Positions 1 to 5,037 of a stretch of DNA of 5,037 bases are shown here, in pieces. The first letter of the stretch is position 1; the number at the start of each line of letters is the position of its first letter. A program made the translations under genes and the position numbers. This stretch comes from DASUFI01 sp036274635 (lineage in GTDB: Bacteria; Planctomycetota; B15-G4). Below the pieces are notes generated by a model that worked only from the letters and a program-made list of their open reading frames with translations, did not search any database and was not told the origin of the DNA. The DNA is taken from positions 1-5,037 of the forward strand of contig DASUFI010000280.1 of assembly GCA_036274635.1 (NCBI GenBank). Direction: 5' to 3'.

Positions 1-30
1 GTCGGAGTCGCGACTCCGACTGATTTCTTC
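1..30 (+). terminator. Perfect 20-bp palindrome plus T-rich tail, probable terminator of an upstream gene
   Basis: Positions 1-20 are a perfect palindrome (arms GTCGGAGTCG and CGACTCCGAC). It can fold as an 8-bp stem with a CGCG loop. The next ten bases, TGATTTCTTC, contain six Ts, which stand out in this GC-rich DNA. The shape fits an intrinsic terminator for a plus-strand gene that ends left of the window. The palindrome starts at the first base, so it could extend further left. The alternative is a dimeric regulator's operator for the downstream protease gene. Confidence 0.55.
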
Positions 31-46
31 AATGTGCCGGGTCCGA

Positions 47-80
47 CGCAGGCGCCCTGCGCCCGCGTGGACGCCACGCG
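47..80. promoter_or_regulatory. Two adjacent inverted repeats in the protease leader, possible operator or mRNA structure
   Basis: The first dyad has arms CGCAGG (47-52) and CCTGCG (56-61) around CGC. The second has arms CGCGTGG (64-70) and CCACGCG (74-80) around ACG. The second overlaps the candidate -35 element at 68-73, so a protein bound there could block the promoter. Short GC-only dyads arise often by chance at this base composition. They share no common half-site, which weakens the case for one regulator. Confidence 0.25.
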
Positions 81-96
81 CCGCCGCGCTTATCCT
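68..96 (+). promoter_or_regulatory. Candidate sigma70-like promoter of the protease gene
   Basis: TGGACG at 68-73 matches the TTGACA consensus at four of six positions. TATCCT at 91-96 matches TATAAT at four of six. The spacer is 17 bases, the preferred length. TATCCT lies in the only slightly AT-richer stretch shortly before the gene. A transcript starting near 103 would have a short leader containing the ribosome binding site at 109-114. This rests on motif matching alone. Confidence 0.4.
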
Positions 97-108
97 CGCG
101 CGCACCCC

Positions 109-114
109 GGGGGA
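109..114 (+). promoter_or_regulatory. Ribosome binding site fixing the protease start at 121
   Basis: GGGGGA lies six bases before the ATG at 121. The in-frame ATG at 34 would add 29 residues that lack signal-peptide character and would bury the hydrophobic leader. The ribosome binding site and the signal peptide therefore both favour 121. Confidence 0.6.
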
Positions 115-120
115 CTCTCC

Positions 121-1080
121 ATGCGCCACGTCCTGCTGCTCGCCCTGCTCGCCGCGCCCCTCGCCGCGCAGGACGCCGCGCCCGCCGGCAGTCTGCCCGG
201 CACCACGCCCGGCGAGGAGGACGTGCGCCTCGCCGACGGCGCCCTGCTGCGCGGCCGCGTGCTCAAGGAGACCGAGGACGACCTCTACGTGGACGTCGGC
301 TTCACCGTGCTGCAGGTGCCGCGCGGCTCGGTCGTCGGCCGCGCGCCGGCCGGCCCCACCGACCGCCCCGCCGGCGGCGAGGTGCGCCGCGGCCTGTGGT
401 CGCAGGCCGAGCTGCCCGAGGTCTCCGTCAAGGAGGCCGTCGCGCGCTTCGCCGAGTCGGTGGTGCAGGTGAAGGTGCCCGGCGCCCTCGGCAGCGGCTT
501 CATCGTCAGCGACGACGGCTACGTGGTCACCAACAACCACGTGGTGCAGGGCGAGACCGAGGTCTCCGTCGTCCTTTACCCCAAGGCCGGCGACCAGATC
601 GAGAAGCAGACCTTCGAGAAGGTGCGCCTCGTGGCCGTGAACCCCTTCGTCGACCTGGCCCTGCTCAAGATCGACGACGAGGAGCTGAAGGGCCGCAAGC
701 TGGTGAAGGTGTACTTCGGCGACGACGCCGCCGTGCGCGTGGGCGAGACCGTCTTCGCGATCGGCTCGCCCATGGGCCTCGAGCGCTCCGTCTCCGAGGG
801 CGTCATCTCCACCACCACGCGCGCCATGGAGGGCCGCGTCTACCTGCAGACCACCGCCGCGATCAACCCCGGCAACAGCGGCGGCCCGCTCTTCAACACC
901 AAGGGCGAGGTCGTGGGCGTGAACTCACTGAAGATCATGTTCAGCGACGGGCTGGGGTTCGCGATCCCGGTGGGGTACGTGAAGCACTTCCTGGACAATC
1001 GGGAGGCGTTCGCGTTCGATCGGGAGAATCCGAACAGCGGGTACCGGTATCTGGCGCCACCGAGGCGGACGGCGAAGTGA
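121..1080 (+). CDS. Secreted HtrA/trypsin-like serine protease without PDZ domain
   Basis: This 319-residue protein is probably an exported endopeptidase of the S1C (HtrA/DegP) type, a family that cleaves misfolded or regulatory envelope proteins. Residues 1-16 form a signal peptide (basic start, leucine/alanine core, small residues before the likely cut) with no lipobox cysteine. Residues 34-72 form a short beta-rich segment (DGALLRGRV...LYVDV...VPRGSVV) like the small barrel-like modules in many envelope proteins. The protease domain spans about 105-295. It carries H140 in TNNHVV, D178 in FVDLALLKID and S253 in NPGNSGGPL, so the triad is complete. Only about 25 residues follow the fold, so the usual C-terminal PDZ domains are missing. 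The gene has its own candidate promoter and is followed after 86 bp by an unrelated gene. Codon use changes abruptly after about 918. The fold and activity class are secure; the substrate is unknown and no specific deg symbol is justified. Confidence 0.93.
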   Translation: MRHVLLLALLAAPLAAQDAAPAGSLPGTTPGEEDVRLADGALLRGRVLKETEDDLYVDVGFTVLQVPRGSVVGRAPAGPTDRPAGGEVRRGLWSQAELPEVSVKEAVARFAESVVQVKVPGALGSGFIVSDDGYVVTNNHVVQGETEVSVVLYPKAGDQIEKQTFEKVRLVAVNPFVDLALLKIDDEELKGRKLVKVYFGDDAAVRVGETVFAIGSPMGLERSVSEGVISTTTRAMEGRVYLQTTAAINPGNSGGPLFNTKGEVVGVNSLKIMFSDGLGFAIPVGYVKHFLDNREAFAFDRENPNSGYRYLAPPRRTAK

Positions 1081-1115
1081 GCAGAGGCGCATGGCGCGGG
1101 AAGGGCGCGGAAGTC

Positions 1116-1139
1116 TGCTTGGCTCGGCGCTCCCAGGCA
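1116..1139 (+). terminator. Weak hairpin after the protease gene, possible terminator
   Basis: TGCTTGG (1116-1122) can pair with CCAGGCA (1133-1139) to give a 7-bp stem with one G-U pair and a 10-base loop. It begins 36 bases after the protease stop codon. Only two Ts follow directly (TTGTGACG), so it is a poor intrinsic terminator, though it may protect the 3' end. The rest of the 86-bp gap shows no clear promoter. Confidence 0.3.
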
Positions 1140-1152
1140 TTGTGACGCCGCG

Positions 1153-1158
1153 CAGGAA
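1153..1158 (+). promoter_or_regulatory. Ribosome binding site supporting the TTG start at 1167
   Basis: AGGAAG lies eight bases before TTG at 1167. The competing ATG at 1194 is preceded by CCGCGGCGC, which has no Shine-Dalgarno character. The TTG start also keeps the RPRR cluster in front of the membrane helix, as the positive-inside rule expects. Confidence 0.5.
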
Positions 1159-1166
1159 GCGTCCTC

Positions 1167-1778
1167 TTGCCGACGCCCACTAGACCGCGGCGCATGTACT
1201 GGCCATTCATGGCATTGGCCGGAGCGGGCGTTGCCATGATCGTCTGGTCTCTCCAAGGCGAGTCCCCGCCGGACAGTAGCGTGATCGCTGACCGCCTGGA
1301 TCCTCGGCCCGCTCTCGCTGCCGCTCCCGTCACGGAGGACTCGATGCCAGCACCGACGCCACTACCTGCCCCCGAGCCCTTGGCTTCCGAAGCTGGATCA
1401 GGCCAGACTCCCGATGCAGCTGAAGAGATCGATTGGGATCACCTCCACGTCGTGAGCAAGGACGTCGACCTCGCGTTCTGGTCGCACCTCTACCTTGGGA
1501 TCGTGCCCCACTTCACCGCCACTCAACTCTACAACGCACCCCTTCCCGACGAAGTGGATCGCATCGTTGCCTTCAACCGAGGCACGCTTCCGGATGAGTT
1601 CCTGAGTGCGGGGTTGTCTCCAGATCTGGCACAGGTCTGCTTCGTCATGTCCATCATGGATCAGCGGGTCGACTTCCTGCTCCTCCTCTCCAAGGACAAC
1701 CGCATCCTGTCCTGGCTTCCCATCCAGTTCGACTCGACCGTCGCGACGGGAAACGTCCTAGTCGTAAAGTGCGACTGA
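1167..1778 (+). CDS. Unrecognised single-pass membrane protein in a low-GC island
   Basis: I do not recognise this 203-residue protein. With the TTG start it begins with a basic cluster (RPRR, residues 6-9). A hydrophobic helix at 11-29 follows, probably a signal anchor leaving the C-terminus outside the cytoplasm. Residues 30-87 are a linker rich in proline, alanine and acidic residues. Residues 88-203 look like a compact folded domain with several aromatic and hydrophobic strands or helices (FWSHLYLGIV, VCFVMSIM, VDFLLLLS). Its two cysteines are C158 and C201 and could form a disulfide. If the ATG at 1194 is the start, the protein has 194 residues and loses the basic cluster. The sequence reads as real coding DNA with balanced amino acids, but its GC is only about 58% in four hand-counted lines, against about 72% next door. 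Its stop lies 6 bp from the stop of the convergent TPR gene. It could be a recently acquired or lineage-specific orphan; no function can be given. Confidence 0.75.
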   Translation: MPTPTRPRRMYWPFMALAGAGVAMIVWSLQGESPPDSSVIADRLDPRPALAAAPVTEDSMPAPTPLPAPEPLASEAGSGQTPDAAEEIDWDHLHVVSKDVDLAFWSHLYLGIVPHFTATQLYNAPLPDEVDRIVAFNRGTLPDEFLSAGLSPDLAQVCFVMSIMDQRVDFLLLLSKDNRILSWLPIQFDSTVATGNVLVVKCD

Positions 1779-1784
1779 GCCCGC

Positions 1785-2687
1785 CTACTGCACCAACCCC
1801 AGCTGCTTCAGCAGCTCCCCATCCCCCGGAAACTTCGCCAACCCCTTCTCGTACGCCGCCTTCGCCTGGTCGCCCTTCCCCTGCTGCATGTACAGGTTGC
1901 CCAGCCACAGATAGGTCTGCGCGTACTCGGGCTTCAGCGGCCCGTTCTCCTGCTGCGCGACCAGGGTCTCGAAGTTCTGGATGGCCTCGGCCTGCTTGCC
2001 GAACATGGGCGGCCAGAAGGAGAGCGAGATGGCCTTGGCGAAGCGCGCGTCCCACTGCTGCGGGTTGATCGTGAGGGCCGCGTCGAAGGACTGGTCGGCC
2101 TTGGTGGCCCACACGCCGGCCTCGGGGCCGTTGCCCACCTCGAAGATCTTCTGCAGGTAGGCCTCGCCCAGCGCCACCTGCGCGCCGGCGTCGTTGGGGC
2201 GGGCCTTGGCGAAGGCCTCCATGCGCGCGATGACCTCGTCCAGCAGGCCCGCGTCGCGGATCTGCTTCCAGAGCGCCTCGCGGGCGTCGCCCTCGAGCTC
2301 GGGGTCGAGCAGCTTCTCGAAGGCGGCGTCCACGTCCAGGCCGGCCTGCGCCACGGCGCTGTCGGCGGCCTGGGCGCGCGCGGAGTCCTCGGCGGAGAGG
2401 CGTGCCTCGCGCTCGTCCATCCAGCGCGCGACGGCGGCGTCGACGTCGGCGCCGGAGACGGCGGCCGCGTGGCCGCCGCTCGTGCCCACCCGCAGCGCGA
2501 GGGCGTCCAGAGCCGCGCGCAGGTCGGCCTGCTGGGCGCGCACGGCGTCGACGGCGGCCGCGAGGCGGGCGACGTCGTCGCCCGGCGCGGGCTCGTCGGA
2601 CGAGCTGCCGCGCACGGCGAGCGCGGCGCCGCCTCCGGCGAGCAGGGCCACCGCGGCGGAAGCGAGCAGGACGGGCAGCATCTTCAT
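1785..2687 (-). CDS. Membrane-anchored coiled-coil and TPR protein
   Basis: This 300-residue protein probably acts as a protein-binding scaffold in the envelope, since TPR arrays bind partner peptides rather than catalyse. It starts at ATG 2687 behind a strong GGAGG. Residues 4-26 are hydrophobic (LPVLLASAAVALLAGGG...) and act as a signal peptide or N-terminal anchor; no lipobox is evident. Residues 37-68 are a likely coiled coil (VARLAAAVDAVRAQQADLRAAL). A long charged helical stretch runs to about 115. TPR-like helical hairpins follow at about 166-209, 211-246 and 256-289; the last is the most canonical (WLGNLYMQQGKGDQAKAAYE). The first carries an inserted loop (IFEVGNGPEAG), and the second has an unusual FWPPMFGK turn. 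The large modular membrane protein gene lies 82 bp upstream on the same strand, so the two are probably co-transcribed. The last 20 or so codons switch to G-ending forms. The in-frame extension upstream of 2687 overlaps the neighbouring gene, is arginine-rich and is not real. Confidence 0.88.
   Translation of the reverse strand: MKMLPVLLASAAVALLAGGGAALAVRGSSSDEPAPGDDVARLAAAVDAVRAQQADLRAALDALALRVGTSGGHAAAVSGADVDAAVARWMDEREARLSAEDSARAQAADSAVAQAGLDVDAAFEKLLDPELEGDAREALWKQIRDAGLLDEVIARMEAFAKARPNDAGAQVALGEAYLQKIFEVGNGPEAGVWATKADQSFDAALTINPQQWDARFAKAISLSFWPPMFGKQAEAIQNFETLVAQQENGPLKPEYAQTYLWLGNLYMQQGKGDQAKAAYEKGLAKFPGDGELLKQLGLVQ
1801..1816. terminator. Perfect hairpin between the convergent genes, possible shared terminator
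   Basis: AGCTGCT (1801-1807) and AGCAGCT (1810-1816) are perfect inverted arms around TC, folding as AGCTGC-TTCA-GCAGCT. It lies 23 bases past the stop of the plus-strand membrane protein gene, inside the last codons of the TPR gene (ELLKQL). With only 6 bp between stop codons, any hairpin ending these transcripts must overlap a coding region. No T-run follows on either strand, and ordinary Leu-Leu-Lys-Gln-Leu codons could create it by chance. Confidence 0.25.
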
Positions 2688-2694
2688 CGGACGA

Positions 2695-2699
2695 CCTCC
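2695..2699 (-). promoter_or_regulatory. Strong ribosome binding site of the TPR gene
   Basis: On the minus strand, GGAGG stands seven bases before the ATG at 2687. It selects this start over the second in-frame ATG at 2681 and over the long upstream extension. It shows that the organism uses anti-Shine-Dalgarno pairing. Confidence 0.75.
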
Positions 2700-2769
2700 G
2701 GGAGCGCGACGGCAGCTTGCCGCAGCGGAAGTTGGTGCCGCGCGCGGCGTGGATCCTTCGCCGAGCCGC

Positions 2770-5037
2770 TCAGCGCGGCAGGACGAGGTCGGCCCGGGCC
2801 GCCTCGCCGGCGCGCAGCTCGACCGAGAGACGCGCGGGCGCGCCGGGGGCCAGCTCGGCCTGCACGCTCCAGATGCCGACGGGCACGCCGGCGAGCTGCA
2901 GCGCGCCGTCCGGGCCCGTGCGCTGCAGCTGCGTGAACTCCCAGTTCTCGCCGCGCGCGTCGGTGAGCGTGACGAGGGCGCCCGGCACTGGCGCGCCCTC
3001 GGGCGTCGCCACGTGCACCTGCAGCGTGCCGCCCTGGGTGAGCTGCACGGTGAGGTCGCCAACCTCGCCCGTGCCCACCAGCACGGGGTCGCCGCGCGCG
3101 GCGCCGTAGACACCGGTGCGGTCGCAGGCCATGGCGCGATAGAGACCGGGCGCCAGCGCGTCGCAGCGCCAGGCCCCGGCCTCGTCGGCCATGAAGTGCG
3201 CCACGAAGTCCCAGTTGCCGGCCGCGTCGCGCTGCATGACGACCAAGTCCGCGCGCGCGATCGGTGCGCCGTCGGGCGAGAGCACGCGGCCGGCCAGCGA
3301 CCCCGCGGGCATCTGGGCGGCGAAGCGCGCCTCGCCCCGCGCCGGCACGGCCACCTGGCCCACGCGCGTGACGATGCCGAACTGCGGGTCGAAGACCACG
3401 TAGACGTCGTAGGTGTCGGCGGGCAGCTTCTCGATGCGCCAGTTGCCCTGCTCGTCCACCATCGAGGTCTCGAAGTGGCCCGTCGCCTCCCAGGCCTTGG
3501 AAAGCACGGACACCATGCGGCCGGCCGCGGGCGAGCCGTCGGCCTCGGCGAGGTAGCCCGCCACTGTGCCGCCGTCGCCGGCCGGGACGGGCTCGCCGAA
3601 GTTCACGCGGGCCAAGCCCCCGACGGGCACCGTGGTCGCCTGCATCGGCGGCATGTGGCGCTCGTCGTCGGGCGCACCGAGCAGCAGCACCATGCCCTGC
3701 GTGGCCGGCAGGTCGGCGATCTGGTAGTAGCCCTGATCGTTCGTGACGCCGTAGCCGAAGCTCATGCAGCGGCCCGCCGGCAGCGGGTTCACGAAGGACG
3801 CGATGACCTGGGCGCCGGCCCACGGCGTGCCGTCCTCGCGCCGGATGTCGCCCCCGACCGAGCCGCCCTGCGGCAGGCGCAGCTCGATGTCGTCCGCGTC
3901 CGCCGCGACCTCGCCGAAGGCCGGCGCGTAGCCGGCGTGCGTCGCGCGCAGCACCTGCACGCCGTCCCGCAGGTGCTGCAGCTCGAAGCGCCCTTCCGCG
4001 TCGGTGTGCGTCAGTGGCAGGTGCTCGTCCCCGAACAGCGGCTTGGTCAGTCCCACCAGGACCGCCGGCGCATCGCTGTCCGAGAAGACCACGGCGCCCG
4101 CCATCGGCGCGCCCGTGTCGGCGGCGACCACGCGGCCGCGCACCGTGCGACCCGGCACGAGCCGGATGTCCAGCGGCGGCAGCACGAGCGTCGAGTCGAT
4201 GGTGATGTGCCGCGTGATGTCTGCGGCGTAGCCCGCGACCTGCACCACGAGGTGGAAGCGGCCGTGCGGCAGGTCGGGCCAATCGAAGCTCCCGTCACCT
4301 TCGTGCACCTCGTGCACGAACTGCCGCGGGCCGCTGGACGTGATGTCGGACTGCACCAGGATGAGCAGCGCCTCGGGCACGGGCAGCGCGTCCGCGGGGC
4401 GGCGGATGCGGCCGACGAGCCGCCCCGGGTCGCGCGGCGGCTCGGGCGTGACGGCAACGGCCTGGTCGTCGGGCGCGAGCGAGGTGGGCGCGCCGGCCGG
4501 CGCCTCGGGCAGGCCGGCCCCTGCGCCGGCGTCCGGCAGGCTGAAGGCACGCACCGCGTCGCGGTCGAGCACGAGGTCGCAGCCCTGCGGCAGCGGCACG
4601 TCGCCGAAGGGCAGGTGCGCGAGGCCGGCGCCGCGCAGCAGGCGCACGCGCGTCGGGCCGGCGGCGCGGCGCTGCAGCGAGGCGTGCAGATACTCGACGC
4701 CGTCCGGCAGGTCGGCGGGCAGCTCCACCGAGCCGAGCTGCGGCAGGTCGATGCTCACCAGCGCGCGGCCGTCGCTGGCCACCTCGAGGCTGCCGTCTGT
4801 CAGCGAGAGCGCGTGGGCCGGCACCGGCTGCCAGTCGGTCCGCGGCGGCGTGCGCTGCGCGGCGCCGGCCTGCGCGAGGACGTCGCGCAGCGCGGGCGCC
4901 GTCGGGCCGCTGCCCTGCCACAGCCACCAGCCGAGGAGGAGTACGGCGGCCACGCTCGCCGCCGCCGCGAGCGTCGGAAGCCACGCCGGGCGCGGGACGC
5001 GCGGCGCCGGCGCGCGGGCGGCGCGGCGGGCGGCGGC
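2770..5037 (-). CDS. Membrane-anchored protein with about six tandem carboxypeptidase-regulatory-like modules (5' end outside window)
   Basis: The visible part has 755 residues, numbered here from the codon at 5037. The frame stays open to the window edge, so the true start lies beyond it. Residues 1-17 are rich in arginine, alanine and proline and probably cytoplasmic. Residues 18-41 (WLPTLAAAASVAAVLLLGWWLW) form one membrane helix, so the rest should lie outside the cytoplasm. A less regular region, 42-204, ends in an alanine/proline-rich linker. Six beta-sandwich modules follow at about 205-290, 296-390, 392-485, 490-577, 579-666 and 669-755. Each runs roughly G-x-V-x-G, then DG.P..GA.V, then D..G.F....LP.G.Y.V, the pattern of carboxypeptidase-regulatory-like/Cna-B-type domains. 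These serve as structural or carbohydrate- and protein-binding modules. No peptidase motif is visible. The GTG at 4953 would cut the membrane helix in two and is not a credible start. The TPR gene follows after 82 bp and probably shares its transcript. The domain class is fairly certain; ligand and role are unknown. Confidence 0.88.
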   Translation of the reverse strand, partial: AAARRAARAPAPRVPRPAWLPTLAAAASVAAVLLLGWWLWQGSGPTAPALRDVLAQAGAAQRTPPRTDWQPVPAHALSLTDGSLEVASDGRALVSIDLPQLGSVELPADLPDGVEYLHASLQRRAAGPTRVRLLRGAGLAHLPFGDVPLPQGCDLVLDRDAVRAFSLPDAGAGAGLPEAPAGAPTSLAPDDQAVAVTPEPPRDPGRLVGRIRRPADALPVPEALLILVQSDITSSGPRQFVHEVHEGDGSFDWPDLPHGRFHLVVQVAGYAADITRHITIDSTLVLPPLDIRLVPGRTVRGRVVAADTGAPMAGAVVFSDSDAPAVLVGLTKPLFGDEHLPLTHTDAEGRFELQHLRDGVQVLRATHAGYAPAFGEVAADADDIELRLPQGGSVGGDIRREDGTPWAGAQVIASFVNPLPAGRCMSFGYGVTNDQGYYQIADLPATQGMVLLLGAPDDERHMPPMQATTVPVGGLARVNFGEPVPAGDGGTVAGYLAEADGSPAAGRMVSVLSKAWEATGHFETSMVDEQGNWRIEKLPADTYDVYVVFDPQFGIVTRVGQVAVPARGEARFAAQMPAGSLAGRVLSPDGAPIARADLVVMQRDAAGNWDFVAHFMADEAGAWRCDALAPGLYRAMACDRTGVYGAARGDPVLVGTGEVGDLTVQLTQGGTLQVHVATPEGAPVPGALVTLTDARGENWEFTQLQRTGPDGALQLAGVPVGIWSVQAELAPGAPARLSVELRAGEAARADLVLPR
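2773..4425 (-). repeat. Six tandem Ig-like protein modules within the large membrane protein
   Basis: Six units of about 86-95 residues sit end to end at 4425-4168, 4152-3868, 3864-3583, 3570-3307, 3303-3040 and 3033-2773. The opening glycine-rich strand recurs: GRLVGRI, GRTVRGRV, GSVGGDI, GTVAGYL, GSLAGRV and GTLQVHV. A D/G-rich turn recurs in the middle: GDGSFDWPDLP, DAEGRFELQHL, NDQGYYQIADLP, DEQGNWRIEKLP, DEAGAWRCDAL and GPDGALQLAGVP. The units are diverged in sequence, so they are old duplications and not a recent nucleotide repeat. Confidence 0.75.

Noticed and set aside
396..1145. Plus-strand open frame of 249 codons overlapping the protease gene
   Set aside because: Its product is Arg/Gly-rich and low in complexity. 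The overlapping frame carries the conserved catalytic motifs.
1119..1147. TTGGCT as a possible -35 box for the orphan gene
   Set aside because: No acceptable -10 hexamer lies at the right distance (GTGACG at 17 bases).
840..1256. Minus-strand open frame of 138 codons covering the protease tail and intergenic gap
   Set aside because: It is antisense to the well-supported protease and has no convincing ribosome binding site or domain. Its N-terminal part lies in the orphan gene's start region.
2710..2722. Small hairpin (CGGCA/TGCCG arms) between the large gene and the TPR gene
   Set aside because: The 5-bp stem with a 3-base loop and no T-run is too weak to call a terminator at this GC content.
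2402..3109. Plus-strand open frame of 235 codons with poly-arginine runs
   Set aside because: Antisense to both the TPR and the large gene, with arginine runs typical of shadow frames.
2684..4282. Long minus-strand open frame of 532 codons overlapping the large modular protein gene
   Set aside because: Its translation is dominated by Arg, Ala, Gly and His with no domain pattern, as expected for an off-frame reading of GC-rich coding DNA. The frame at 2770-5037 shows clear beta-sandwich modules.
1..5037. Search for CRISPR arrays, tRNA/rRNA genes, transposases, integrases or toxin-antitoxin pairs
   Set aside because: No regularly spaced direct repeats, no recognisable RNA gene motifs and no mobile-element protein motifs were seen.

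Overview
The window comes from a very GC-rich bacterial chromosome. Hand counts of sample lines give about 72% GC in the protease gene and up to about 85% near the right edge. The bacterium uses Shine-Dalgarno starts and makes many envelope proteins. All four genes appear to encode exported or membrane-anchored proteins. A PDZ-less HtrA-type protease, a TPR protein and a long membrane-anchored chain of carboxypeptidase-regulatory-like modules together recall Planctomycetota or Myxococcota. That placement is an impression from gene style, not a phylogenetic result.

Layout, left to right. Positions 1-120 are a leader. It starts with a perfect 20-bp palindrome followed by a T-rich stretch, probably the terminator of a gene left of the window. 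It then holds two more dyads, a plausible promoter and a ribosome binding site. Positions 121-1080 (+) encode a secreted trypsin-like protease of the HtrA type with an intact His/Asp/Ser triad and no PDZ domain. Positions 1167-1778 (+) encode an unrecognised single-pass membrane protein whose sampled GC content (about 58%) is far below that of its neighbours. It meets, tail to tail with only 6 bp between stop codons, a minus-strand gene (2687 to 1785) for a membrane-anchored coiled-coil and TPR protein. Upstream of that, on the same strand, lies a large gene that runs off the right edge (5037 to 2770). It encodes an N-terminal membrane anchor followed by about six tandem Ig-like beta-sandwich modules.

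The two minus-strand genes are 82 bp apart with no strong terminator between them, so they are probably co-transcribed. They may act together as an envelope scaffold with non-enzymatic protein-protein contacts, but this is inference. The protease appears to be its own transcription unit.

The most unusual signal is compositional. The protease gene uses only GGC for glycine (30 of 30) and only CGC for arginine (16 of 16) up to about position 918. From 949 to its end it uses only GGG (4 of 4) and CGG/AGG (5 of 5). The 3' end of the convergent TPR gene shows a similar but more gradual shift. The low-GC orphan gene lies exactly between these two altered gene ends. I found no CRISPR array, tRNA, rRNA, transposase or recognisable defence system.
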